From Kosakonia radicincitans DSM 16656 (GTDB taxonomy: Bacteria > Pseudomonadota > Gammaproteobacteria > Enterobacterales > Enterobacteriaceae): a DNA stretch of 64,000 nt. The stretch is from the NCBI RefSeq assembly GCF_000280495.2, contig NZ_CP018016.1:2356001-2420000 (forward strand), written 5' to 3'. Made by a program: the position numbers and the translations under genes. The notes below the pieces were generated by a model that was not told the origin of the DNA, did not search any database, and saw only the letters and a program-made list of their open reading frames with translations. Positions 1-10,166 of the stretch are shown one piece after another (position 1 is the stretch's first letter; the number at the start of each line of letters is the position of its first letter).

Positions 1-1173
<1,173 letters not shown>

Positions 1174-1962
1174 TTACCACGAAAAAGCGGAAAGCTCACC
1201 CCCCCAGACGGAATGTTCGATGACAGGCAGGTCGGGGTTGTGCTGTTTTAATTTTTCAATTAATTCTCTGTTTTGTTGATACTGCGGAAGTTTATGGTTT
1301 TGGCCTCTTTCATAGTAAAAATAGATACCGCAAACTTTCACCCTGTCGGTGGGAGGAAAATCAGCATAGGTATTGATATCTTTTTTACCCACAATCAGCA
1401 CTTCGTTATGATATACGCCGTCAGATTCGGAAATCAGCCTTTCCGGGCTCATCATGGAGGCATAGGTTTGGTCAGGCATAGCGCTTTTTATATATTTCCT
1501 CACCTTTGCATTATTGTAGCTCTTATTGATGCCCAAAAAATATCTGTCACTGAGCGAGTAGGAGTTTTTATTTTCCCAACTTTGATTTCCTGCATGGTTG
1601 GGAAACCAGACATCTTTGTGAAATGTGCCAATGATATTTTGCGGTGGAGCAGCAAGGATAAATCCCACATCAGCCCATTGGCTACGATCGTAGCAGGACG
1701 ATTGCATACGAATAAGCGAACTGCTCACTATATCCCATGTGGCAATAATATCTTCTGCTCTGCCGTTAAAAAATGGTGAATTATCATCCTTTATATCACG
1801 GATTGTATGGATTAAAGCTAAATTGTCGCGATGAGCATTTTTTCTTGAGGGTGATGTTTGCGGTATTAAAAGTGTTTTTCGATAAACCTTTTTCCAGCTT
1901 TCAAGCTCAAAATATGAATCATTAAATATATTGGATTTGATCTTTTTCCCTAATATTCGCAT
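1174..1962 (-). CDS. Unrecognised 262-aa cytoplasmic-type protein in AT-rich DNA
   Basis: I do not recognise this protein. The start chosen is ATG at 1962 (protein begins MRILGKKIKS), preceded by GAGG 7 bases upstream; a 30-residue upstream extension would be cysteine-rich and has no ribosome site. It has no signal peptide or membrane segment. It is rich in Asn, Lys, Ser, Tyr and Trp and uses A/T-ending codons, unlike the GC-rich T6SS genes nearby. Notable stretches are WADVGFILAAPPQNIIGTFH, a Ser/Tyr/Asn-rich middle, and YHNEVLIVGKKD followed by VKVCGIYFYYE. The middle-to-end layout (an Arg, then Ser/Met-rich MSPERLI, then NEVLI) faintly recalls toxin ADP-ribosyltransferases, but the spacing is short and I do not claim it. 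The base composition and place next to a regulator and a T6SS operon make horizontally acquired cargo or an effector possible. Existence as a gene is likely; function is unknown. Confidence 0.6.
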   Translation of the reverse strand: MRILGKKIKSNIFNDSYFELESWKKVYRKTLLIPQTSPSRKNAHRDNLALIHTIRDIKDDNSPFFNGRAEDIIATWDIVSSSLIRMQSSCYDRSQWADVGFILAAPPQNIIGTFHKDVWFPNHAGNQSWENKNSYSLSDRYFLGINKSYNNAKVRKYIKSAMPDQTYASMMSPERLISESDGVYHNEVLIVGKKDINTYADFPPTDRVKVCGIYFYYERGQNHKLPQYQQNRELIEKLKQHNPDLPVIEHSVWGGELSAFSW

Positions 1963-2504
1963 GTGCGCCTCGAAAATTATTTGAGTTAAAGGAAGAACGC
2001 TGTAAGTCGCTGAAAGCGAAACACAGCATGAACAGTGTCTTGCTCGAGTCACCGTTTTTCAGTTGATTCGTAATAATGTTTATTAATCGTAGTTGTAGTT
2101 TATGAATATTTATGATCGAACGCCATAGTATCTGTCTTAATTAAGTGCTAAGGTTTATTCATAAGGCAGGAATTGATAGCGGAAGATTTAATAATGTAAT
2201 AACAGGCTAGCATAAGCCGAAGGATTCAATAATATACTCTGCTTTGCGGATAAATCGCTTTCCTCGTTGAGGCGATTCAATGGCAGTGATGACCTGTAAC
2301 TGGCCGGCAATGCGAGATCTGCTCCGCAACATTACCGACAAAGGAGTACACATCATGCGAAAAAACTCAAAAGTGAGACAGATGTAGTTAATTTAGAATA
2401 AGTGATGCGTTTGTTATTTTTTTAATGATCGAATTATGTCCTGTTTTTCATAGATAACCTTTTTGTAGTAAGAAGTTAAACGATCTCCACAGATGGCCTT
2501 CGGT
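1963..2504. other. AT-rich intergenic region
   Basis: No substantial gene is visible in about 540 bases. A possible 10-codon frame at 2355-2387 (plus strand, MRKNSKVRQM) has an AGGAG 10 bases upstream, but is too short to trust; it could be the surviving 5' end of a lost gene. A CTTAATTAAG palindrome lies at 2136-2145; the same core recurs upstream of tssB (21932-21945). The region would hold the promoter of the unknown gene ending at 1174. Confidence 0.4.
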
Positions 2505-3059
2505 TCATTTTAAAAAGTAGCCAGTGGGCGCCTTGCTTTCATGTTCCGTGCGGGTGAGTTTTTCAATAAAGCTAACCTTGTCGCATACATCCAGCAGAAT
2601 CTGATGCAGCGTGTTAAGCTGAGCATGAATTTCAGATTCGTGGTTTGCTGTATGTAACGCAAATTTCAAATTTCTGGAGATGTATTTATCTGTGTGGGTT
2701 ACTTTATATTCAAGCGGTTCGATTTTCACCGCTGGATTAAAGTAAAATCCTTCTCGTGGAAGCGTCAGAATGAATTGCTCTTTAGTGTTAAATGTCGTGG
2801 CAATAATACGTCTGATTTGGAATATGGTTTGATATAAGGTGTTGGGTGATGTCTCCTTGGTGCGCTTTTCCCACGCATAATCATAAAGTTCATTATGCGT
2901 GACAATCTCCCCGGGCTTTTTTGTTATTAAAAGCTCAAGGCATTTAGATGCAGGTTTAGTCAATAATGCTGGTGGCAAGTACATATCGCATCGGCACAGA
3001 GTGCGTTCAGTTATATTAAAGTCCACTTCATTGTTAATGCGATATATATGCGAGTTCAT
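2505..3059 (-). CDS. Winged-helix transcriptional regulator, ToxR/CadC type, without membrane anchor
   Basis: The 184-residue protein has an N-terminal winged-helix domain of the OmpR/ToxR/CadC effector type (about residues 20-110). It has the hallmark order: a beta-rich start, LLTKPASKCLELLITKKPGE, then a recognition-helix region SPNTLYQTIFQIRRII and a C-terminal wing ending FILTLPREGFYF. The remaining 75 residues are helical, with no transmembrane segment, unlike CadC. A GGGGA ribosome site precedes ATG 3059. It lies downstream of the T6SS operon on the same strand in AT-rich DNA, separated by over 500 bases, so it probably has its own promoter. A role in controlling the T6SS or the neighbouring unknown gene is only a guess from position. 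Confidence 0.7.
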   Translation of the reverse strand: MNSHIYRINNEVDFNITERTLCRCDMYLPPALLTKPASKCLELLITKKPGEIVTHNELYDYAWEKRTKETSPNTLYQTIFQIRRIIATTFNTKEQFILTLPREGFYFNPAVKIEPLEYKVTHTDKYISRNLKFALHTANHESEIHAQLNTLHQILLDVCDKVSFIEKLTRTEHESKAPTGYFLK

Positions 3060-3580
3060 TTAATTCCCCTTTTGGTTATTTATTGAATTCACTTTCGACA
3101 AGCATAAGCATACATTGTAAGGGCAATAAATTTAAAAATATTTCCTCTTAATAAGATTCTTATCTCACATATTTATATGTTGGTGTAAATAAATATTCTA
3201 TAAATCAATTACTTGTATTATTATGTAAGGTGTTTTTCACAATGTCAGTATGAATAATATAAATTGTATGAATGTTAACTCTGGATTATTTTGGTTGAAT
3301 GATTTGTTTATTATTCTGAGTTTTTAATGATGATACCTTGTCTGGTTTTTTGTTTTTTCTTATCCAAGTTTGAAAGAATTAAATTATTTTTGATAAAATA
3401 TTAAATGTATAATATTCCAATCCATTCACGATTTTTATGTTTTATTATATGAAGTTGTTACGCAAAGTTGCTGAATGGAATCAGTATAAACCATAAATCA
3501 AAAGCCAGCGACAAAACCTCAGCGAAACGATCCTGACGCTGGACTCTCATTACAGGGCGAAATAAATTTAACTTTAGTCT
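3060..3580. other. AT-rich intergenic region after the T6SS operon
   Basis: No gene is visible. The stretch from 3060 to about 3480 is extremely AT-rich, which is typical of H-NS-bound DNA, and presumably carries the promoter of the regulator that starts at 3059. Confidence 0.5.
3504..3542 (-). terminator. Possible T6SS operon terminator
   Basis: On the complement, CCAGCG (3542-3537) pairs with CGCTGG (3510-3505) and is followed by CTTTTG, 38 bases beyond the clpV stop. An alternative inner pairing of CAGCG with CGCTG would be followed by AGGTTTT. Long loop and short U-tract make this a modest call. Confidence 0.4.
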
Positions 3581-6091
3581 TTATACTTTCAACACCAGCT
3601 GATCTTTGAGGATATCAATTTTCACTTCATTTTTTGCCGCTGGGGTTAACGCATGGTTAGCCAGAACCGGTAATAAATGTGACGTCAATATCTGGTCAAT
3701 ATCGCGCGCGCCACTTTGCTGCACCTGACAGCGTTTTGCCACCCAGTTAACCACTTTATTTGTCCAGCCGGGGCGTGAGTCGCTTTCTGTCGCGGTTTGA
3801 TAACGGCGGCACAGGTGCTGAAGCTTCAACTCGATGATCTGTGCCAGTTCCTGCGACTGCAAGGGCAGGTAAGGGATCAACGTCATGCGTCCCATCAACG
3901 CCGGGCTGAAAACGCGCTCAAACTCAGGGCGAATAATATTGCACAACGCCTCCGGCGACGTTTTGCCTTTTTCCCAGGCACTAATCAGCGCCGCGCTGGC
4001 CAGATTCGACGTCATAATAATCAGTGTGTTACGGAAGTTAATCATCTGTCCTTCTGCATCTTCGATGATGCCCTTATCGAAAATTTGATAGAACAGCTCC
4101 ATGACGTCCGGATGCGCTTTTTCCACTTCATCCAGCAGTACCACACAGTAGGGATTACGGCGGACGGCTTCGGTAAGGACGCCACCCTGACCGTAACCCA
4201 CATAGCCCGGCGGTGAACCTTTCAGCCCGGAAACGGAGTGCGCTTCCTGGTACTCGGACATATTAATGGTCACCATGCTCTTTTCCCCGCCATACAGCAG
4301 TTCTGCCAGCGCCAGCGACGTTTCGGTTTTGCCGATTCCGGAGGGACCGGCCAGCATGTAAACGCCGGTGGGTTTTTGCGGATCGGCAAGCCCGGCACGG
4401 CTGATACGAATTTGTTGCGTGATATGCTTGAGGGCATGTCTTTGCCCAATAATCCGCTGTTCAAGCCGTTCGCACAGGGTGTCCAGTTGCTGGTGCTCCT
4501 GTTCCAGCATGTGTCCGAGCGGGATACCGGTCCAGTCTGCAACCACGTCCGCCACGCAGGCGGCATCCACGCACTCAAACACCATTGCATGCTGTTGGTG
4601 ACATGCAGCCAGCGCTTCACGCATCCGCGTAATTTCTTCGGCATCCTGGCTCTGCTGTAACTGTTGTACCAACAGCGTTTGCCGATCCCATTCCTGGCGC
4701 AATGAATCGAGAGCGCTCTGCAAGTTCGTGGCCTGCTGACGAAGTTTTTCCCGCCGCTCAGGCGCACTGTTTTCTCGTTTCAGTGCTGCTATCTCGCATT
4801 CAATGGCGCGCAGTTGCACACAGATCGCCTCAATCTCTTTCGGTTCCTGAGTTTGTGATATCGCCACGCGGGCGCAGGCGGTATCCAGTAAACTCACAGA
4901 TTTGTCGGGAAGCTGCCGTTCGGCAATGTAACGGCTGGAGAGGGAGATAGCGGCATGGATGGCGCTTTCGAGGATGGGGATCCCGTGATGTCGGGACATG
5001 GCCGGTGCCATCGCGCGTAACATCGTCGTTGCCTTATCTGTATCCGGCTCCGCCACTTTAATGAGCTGAAAGCGGCGCGCCAGCGCGGCATCTTTCTCGA
5101 AGTATTTTTTATATTCCGCCCAGGTTGTGGCGGCAATAATTCGCAACTCGCCGCGCGCCAGCGCGGGTTTAAGTAAGTTAGCCGCATCGCTTTGTCCGGC
5201 GGATCCCCCAGCGCCAATCAGCGTGTGCGCTTCATCAATAAATAAAATAATTGGCGTGGGCGCGCGGGCGACCTCCTTCAGTAACTGCTGAAGCCGGTTT
5301 TCAAACTCACCTTTCACGCTCGCTCCGGCCTGCAATAAGCCCAGATCCAGCGTCAAAATCTCTGTCGATTCCAGCATCTGTGGAAAGGTGCCTGCGACAA
5401 TGCGCATCGCCAGCGCTTCGGCAAGCGCCGTTTTCCCGACACCTGGCTCGCCGGTAAGAATTGGGTTGTTCTGGCGGCGGCGTAACAGAATATCCACCAT
5501 CTGGCGCAGCTCGGATTCGCGGCCCAGAACTGGATCCAGTTCGCCTTTACGTGCCAGTTCACTGAGATTGCGCGTGTATTTTTGCAGCGCAGACGTGCTG
5601 GTCACAGGCTGTTCGTCGCGAGCAGGCGCGGGCGCATAGATGCTTTGTAGCAACGCCAGCGCTTTGGGGCGGTCGCATTGCAGTGCTTTTTCCACCGGGA
5701 TGGCGAACCGTAACGCATTGCCGTCATCAAATAACGCACCCAGCAGGGCGGCGGGCGTCAGTTGGGTTTGTCCCCAGTGGCTACTTGCTAATAACCAGCC
5801 CGCAATAAACCACTCGGTCAGCGCGAGGGAAAAGTGGGGCGCGGCGTTTTGTTGCGGCCGCTCGTGCTGAAGCTCCTGCTGTAATGCATCAAACAACCGG
5901 CTGACCGGCAGCCCGCTCTGTAATCCCAGTTGCTCAATCAATGGGCTTTGCTGGCGCAGTATTGCCATCAGTAAATGTTCTGGCGTCACTTCTGTATGTT
6001 GCAGAGAAACCGCATGGCTGACGGCGGTGTCAAGTACCGCTCGTCCCTCAGCGGAAAGCTTATTAATTATTGGTTTTAAATGATGGCTCAT
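3581..6091 (-). CDS. clpV: T6SS AAA+ ATPase ClpV/TssH
   Basis: This is the cytoplasmic unfoldase that recognises contracted TssB-TssC sheath and recycles it. The 836 residues show the family order: a Clp N-domain (about 10-150), a first AAA+ module with Walker A GEPGVGKT (214-221) and Walker B LFIDEA, a coiled-coil middle region rich in Arg/Glu/Gln (about 410-510), and a second AAA+ module with GPSGIGKTE and VVLLDEVEKAH. The C-terminal small domain ends the protein. It has the length expected for TssH and is separated from generic ClpB by context and N-domain. AAGG lies upstream of ATG 6091. It is the last T6SS gene, 19 bases after tssM. Confidence 0.95.
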   Translation of the reverse strand: MSHHLKPIINKLSAEGRAVLDTAVSHAVSLQHTEVTPEHLLMAILRQQSPLIEQLGLQSGLPVSRLFDALQQELQHERPQQNAAPHFSLALTEWFIAGWLLASSHWGQTQLTPAALLGALFDDGNALRFAIPVEKALQCDRPKALALLQSIYAPAPARDEQPVTSTSALQKYTRNLSELARKGELDPVLGRESELRQMVDILLRRRQNNPILTGEPGVGKTALAEALAMRIVAGTFPQMLESTEILTLDLGLLQAGASVKGEFENRLQQLLKEVARAPTPIILFIDEAHTLIGAGGSAGQSDAANLLKPALARGELRIIAATTWAEYKKYFEKDAALARRFQLIKVAEPDTDKATTMLRAMAPAMSRHHGIPILESAIHAAISLSSRYIAERQLPDKSVSLLDTACARVAISQTQEPKEIEAICVQLRAIECEIAALKRENSAPERREKLRQQATNLQSALDSLRQEWDRQTLLVQQLQQSQDAEEITRMREALAACHQQHAMVFECVDAACVADVVADWTGIPLGHMLEQEHQQLDTLCERLEQRIIGQRHALKHITQQIRISRAGLADPQKPTGVYMLAGPSGIGKTETSLALAELLYGGEKSMVTINMSEYQEAHSVSGLKGSPPGYVGYGQGGVLTEAVRRNPYCVVLLDEVEKAHPDVMELFYQIFDKGIIEDAEGQMINFRNTLIIMTSNLASAALISAWEKGKTSPEALCNIIRPEFERVFSPALMGRMTLIPYLPLQSQELAQIIELKLQHLCRRYQTATESDSRPGWTNKVVNWVAKRCQVQQSGARDIDQILTSHLLPVLANHALTPAAKNEVKIDILKDQLVLKV

Positions 6092-6110
6092 AAAAGTACC
6101 TTCAATGGTG

Positions 6111-9100
6111 TTACTGACACTGTGTGATTTCGTCGGGCAAACCAGAGAGCGCGTGCACCGCTAACTCGTCAGGTTGCGGATACGCTGACTGCTCGTTGAG
6201 ATCGCTGATTTGTTGGGTGAGGGAACTGATTTCATCGGCGTTCGTTTTCCAGCTTTGCCACGCCTCCTCAAGGGGGCGGGTGTTGGACATGGCAAAACGA
6301 ACGAGGATCTGTTGGATGCCTAATCGCTTAAGCAACTCTGCGCTGTCACCGAAATCATGGCTGTCGATCAGCGTTTCTCCTGAAGAGAACAGGCTGACAA
6401 ACCACGGCCAGGCATCGTCGCCATTAATCTGATCAACGGCGACAAAATCAGGGAACATAACGCTTAGCGTGACGCCGTGGCACTGTCCCGGCTGCCAGGT
6501 GAAATCGGCTTTGTCGGCAAAATTCATACTGCTGAGTAGCTGGTCGCCTTTCTGGCAGTTCAGTAATAGCTGTGTTCCGGTTGGGATAACCTGCGCGCCT
6601 TCGGCGATGGTTGCTGGCAGGCTGGTGACCGTTGTTTTCACAACCTGTTTTTCGAGTTTGCTTTGTTGCAACTCAAGCGCCGCGACTTTGGCCTGCAACG
6701 TTGCTTTCTGATCCTGGATTTTGGTGGTGGTGCGTTGCGGCAGATCCTGAAGAATATCCGCGGGGAAGGCGTTACGGAGAAACTGGCTAAATTCCGCCGT
6801 GAATGGCAACGTCATGCCGGCAAAACCGGCGGCGCGAAGACCATTATTGTCCACCGACAGCATGGGCTTCGCCGGGCCGCGCAGAAAATTGCCCACCAGT
6901 TGCTGGCTAAGCTCTTGTTGCTCTTCGTAGCTGCGTTTTTCGGCATTTTTCCCCAGCGGCCAGATCACGCTGCTTTTCCATTGCGCATTCAACCAACACG
7001 CGCTGCTGGCCATCGCGTTCGCCAGTAGCGCGCGGGCATCATCCTGATACAGCCGCCACACCGCCGCCACATCCGCATCGATCTCATCGGGCGAGACGCG
7101 TTCCTGCAACGTGGCAAGTGCCGGCAGGAGAGTGCCCAGCGGGTTGGTGTCCGGTTTTTGTTGCCCGGGGGTAAAAAGCCCACGCGTTAACGTATCGCCG
7201 GGTTTTTCCTGTGCTACGGCCGCATTAACGGCGCTGTTACGGGACTTTTGCCAGTCGAGCCATGCCTGTTGGGCAGATTGCGCCGTGGCGGCCGCGGCCG
7301 TTTGAGTTTTGCCCTGAAACCAGTCAGCAAGGGACAGGCGCAGTTGTTTGTTGAGCCGCTCGGTGCGTTGCAGCAGCGCGGCGCCATCGCCCGCACGGGC
7401 GAGCGTCTGAACGTCACGCAGCGTGGTCAGCCAGGGCTGCGCGTGTTCCGGCGGAATGGCCTCAAGCTCGTCAACGATGCGGGCGGCAAAGCGCATCGCC
7501 GGGCTTTGATTCTGGCTGATAGCAATCAACTGGCGGCGCGACGCCGTGCCGGTTTCATCCGGTGAAAGGTGCGCCGTCACGTCGATCAGATACTGACGCC
7601 ATGCCTGCTGCCTCGCCTCCTGCCAGCTTTCACGCAATGGCTGAAAAATCGGTTCAGTACGATCGGCAGCGGCTTCAATCTCTGCCATCCATTGATTAAC
7701 GGTGGCTTCACCGGCCTGTGTCCATTTCCCGTCAAGAGCAAGTGAATCGGGTAAGGCTGGCCAGAACGTTGCCGCGTGCAGCGGCGGAAATGCGGCGTCC
7801 GGAGCCTGTAACCAGCGTAGTGACAGATCGTGATTGACCAGATTTTCCAGCACCCGTTGTGCGTTCTGCAACCAGCGTTCGCCATAGGGACGCTGAATGT
7901 AATAACGCTCCAGCGCCAGCCGGGTCAGCGGCGATAGCGTCGGCGGATAGACATTTTGTATCAGCTCGTCGCTAATCGGCGCGGCTTCGGCGAGCGTATC
8001 CAGCGGCGTGCCGTGCTGCATTTGTCGCCAGCGCGTGACCGCCGCCGCCAGTTGCAGAATGTCGTGTCGCTGTTGTGCGGGCGACGCGCTAAGGGCGCGT
8101 TGCTGATACGCTTCCAGCGTCTGCCGGGCAGGGCGCGCCGTCACTGGAATGCGGGCAAGCAACGTTTCAGCCTCGCGTTGTTGCTGGTTGAATAAAGGCA
8201 TAAACGGCAGCCAGGGCAGCGCCAGCGTTGCATGTTGCTCGTCTGCGGCAACAAACGCCGCCAGCTTATCCGGCGCTAATTCTGCCAGCCCGGATCGCAA
8301 GCGCATGGCGCTCATGCTGGCGCTTATCGCCAGCCAGAGGGCGCAGATACCGATTGCGGCGTAGCAGCAGGTTTTGCCGAATGAACGCTGATACCAACGC
8401 AGTCCGCTTCTTTTTAAACTCAATGCCGGAAGGTGGCGGGTCAGCAGATCCTGGATGAAATAGCTGGTGCGGCGACCCTGATTTTCCACCTGCGGTTCGG
8501 CGGAACAAAACCAGATGCTCTTCAGCGTGGCCGGGCTGAAATAGGCGTTGGCTTCGCACAGGGCGGCCAGCGTGTAGCGCAGGGCGGGTTCCAGACGGGC
8601 GAAGGCTTCCGGGAAATCCAACAGGGTATTGTACTCAGGCGCGCTGAGCGTGGCCGGGCGCGCCATACTCAGACGCACGAGAGAAAACCCTTCGTGCAGA
8701 CGCGCGAATAGCGGTTGCAGCGTGGTGTCGTCCTGGCCATCAATATGCGGCGGCACGCTCCATGTGTAACCCAATGCCTGCTGGCGTTGGGCGTCAGAGA
8801 GCTGATGCTGCCACAAACTAAAACCGGGGAACTTATCGCACTGGGTGACTAAAACATAGAGGGGTAAACGTTCGCCATAGTGCCTGACCAGCGGTTCGAC
8901 AAGGCTACGTTGCTGGCGGGCCAGCGCATGCAATTGGCTGAGATCGCCACGCATTAACTGGCTCATCGGCAACGCAATAATGATGCCGCCAGGCGCGGGA
9001 ATGCGCGTGCACCAGCGGGCAAGTTTGCTCCAGGCCTGGCGGAAGGTGGCAGCACCGTTTAAAAAATTGCTCGACAGATCGAGCACGCACAGATCGCGAA

Positions 9101-9539
9101 AAAACCACCACTGCAGCGTGCGGGTCGGGGCGGTTGTGCCGTCGGCGTTATCACCATAAAAACGGGGCAGCCCTGCGCTGGCAAGCAGCGTACTTTTGCC
9201 ACCACGTTCGCCGACCAGCAAATACCACGGAAGATGCGTACGCCGACGTTGAATGCGTTTGATGACCGAGGCACCCGCTTTCCAGTGATTAAACAGCACA
9301 TATTCCCGGCGCGATAAGCGGTATTTGGTGAACCAGCGGCGGCCTTTTTTCCCTCTGACAAGCAGCAATATCTCGGGAAGCGAGTGCCACAACAGCGCGG
9401 TAAGCACCATCACCAGCAGCCATAGCAACAGGATCCCCGGGGTGCTCCATCCTTGCCACAGGCCGAGCATAAAACTGAATATCAGCGACAGGCACAGTAC
9501 CGCCAGCCAGCCAGTAAAACAGGCTAATTTCTTAAACAT
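6111..9539 (-). CDS. tssM: T6SS inner-membrane protein TssM (IcmF family)
   Basis: This is the largest part of the TssJ-TssL-TssM trans-envelope complex. Its 1142 residues carry two N-terminal membrane helices (about 8-28 and 34-56), a cytoplasmic NTPase-like domain, a third helix near 385-405, then a long periplasmic domain that contacts TssJ. The nucleotide-binding loop reads LLVGERGGKST (108-117). The canonical GxxxxGK[ST] would need Gly at 109, where Val is found, as if one residue were missing, so nucleotide binding may be lost. There is no Shine-Dalgarno before ATG 9539 (CCCCCT); the tssL stop is 6 bases upstream, so translation is probably coupled. Identification by position, length and architecture is firm. 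Confidence 0.93.
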   Translation of the reverse strand: MFKKLACFTGWLAVLCLSLIFSFMLGLWQGWSTPGILLLWLLVMVLTALLWHSLPEILLLVRGKKGRRWFTKYRLSRREYVLFNHWKAGASVIKRIQRRRTHLPWYLLVGERGGKSTLLASAGLPRFYGDNADGTTAPTRTLQWWFFRDLCVLDLSSNFLNGAATFRQAWSKLARWCTRIPAPGGIIIALPMSQLMRGDLSQLHALARQQRSLVEPLVRHYGERLPLYVLVTQCDKFPGFSLWQHQLSDAQRQQALGYTWSVPPHIDGQDDTTLQPLFARLHEGFSLVRLSMARPATLSAPEYNTLLDFPEAFARLEPALRYTLAALCEANAYFSPATLKSIWFCSAEPQVENQGRRTSYFIQDLLTRHLPALSLKRSGLRWYQRSFGKTCCYAAIGICALWLAISASMSAMRLRSGLAELAPDKLAAFVAADEQHATLALPWLPFMPLFNQQQREAETLLARIPVTARPARQTLEAYQQRALSASPAQQRHDILQLAAAVTRWRQMQHGTPLDTLAEAAPISDELIQNVYPPTLSPLTRLALERYYIQRPYGERWLQNAQRVLENLVNHDLSLRWLQAPDAAFPPLHAATFWPALPDSLALDGKWTQAGEATVNQWMAEIEAAADRTEPIFQPLRESWQEARQQAWRQYLIDVTAHLSPDETGTASRRQLIAISQNQSPAMRFAARIVDELEAIPPEHAQPWLTTLRDVQTLARAGDGAALLQRTERLNKQLRLSLADWFQGKTQTAAAATAQSAQQAWLDWQKSRNSAVNAAVAQEKPGDTLTRGLFTPGQQKPDTNPLGTLLPALATLQERVSPDEIDADVAAVWRLYQDDARALLANAMASSACWLNAQWKSSVIWPLGKNAEKRSYEEQQELSQQLVGNFLRGPAKPMLSVDNNGLRAAGFAGMTLPFTAEFSQFLRNAFPADILQDLPQRTTTKIQDQKATLQAKVAALELQQSKLEKQVVKTTVTSLPATIAEGAQVIPTGTQLLLNCQKGDQLLSSMNFADKADFTWQPGQCHGVTLSVMFPDFVAVDQINGDDAWPWFVSLFSSGETLIDSHDFGDSAELLKRLGIQQILVRFAMSNTRPLEEAWQSWKTNADEISSLTQQISDLNEQSAYPQPDELAVHALSGLPDEITQCQ

Positions 9540-9545
9540 AGGGGG

Positions 9546-10166
9546 TCAGTTTGTGTAGTGATAAAGAAGCAAAAGTAAAAAACCGTACAGCAGCAACAGG
9601 GTCACGGTTGCTCGCAGTAGCAGGTGTTTATACAGCGGTGTAGCGACGGTTTGTCCGCATGTCGCGGGCGTGATCGCGCTGTCGTTTGGCCAGCTTAACC
9701 ATGATGCCGGCAGACACAGCGCACGCTGCTCTGTAATGATCTCCTGCAATGGCTCGTCATCCTCGGGCGTGCTGTACTGACCGTGAAAACCATTTTGCAG
9801 ACAGAAGAGAAAGACCTTTCTCGCCTGATGCCAGGCAGGCTCAAGCTGCGCCAGACAGGTAAAAAAGCGCTCTCCGGCGACGGTGATATTCAGATACTTA
9901 CGCTGCAATAATTCACTCTGCCAGCGCTCGCGCCACGGCAAGGATGAACAGAGCACCGTTTCATCGATCCAGGCGATAACCGCAAACTGCGCGGCCGCTT
10001 TCTCCTCTTCGCTGGCATCCTGTTGGCAGGCTCGCTGCATCGCCTGCTCCAGCCGGACAAGACACTCTTGCCGCGCTTCGGCGTAATCGGTAAACGATGT
10101 TGGTTCTGCAATCATCTCCAGTACCAGCCTGAAGACTGGCAGATAGCCATCAAGAAGCTCGCTCAT
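9546..10166 (-). CDS. tssL: T6SS inner-membrane protein TssL (DotU/IcmH family)
   Basis: TssL partners TssM and docks the baseplate from the cytoplasmic side. The 206 residues form the usual helical cytoplasmic domain with the DotU-type segment AAQFAVIAWIDETVL (about 78-92), then a single C-terminal membrane helix (about 186-204, leucine-rich) ending in a very short tail. There is no C-terminal OmpA/peptidoglycan-binding extension, so another protein must supply cell-wall anchoring if any is needed. The start codon overlaps the tssK stop by 4 bases (ATGA), giving tight coupling within the operon. Confidence 0.93.
   Translation of the reverse strand: MSELLDGYLPVFRLVLEMIAEPTSFTDYAEARQECLVRLEQAMQRACQQDASEEEKAAAQFAVIAWIDETVLCSSLPWRERWQSELLQRKYLNITVAGERFFTCLAQLEPAWHQARKVFLFCLQNGFHGQYSTPEDDEPLQEIITEQRALCLPASWLSWPNDSAITPATCGQTVATPLYKHLLLRATVTLLLLYGFLLLLLYHYTN

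Noticed and set aside
1273..1779. A 168-codon plus-strand frame
   Set aside because: It overlaps the minus-strand unknown gene, which has the better ribosome site and more protein-like composition. I am less sure here than elsewhere.
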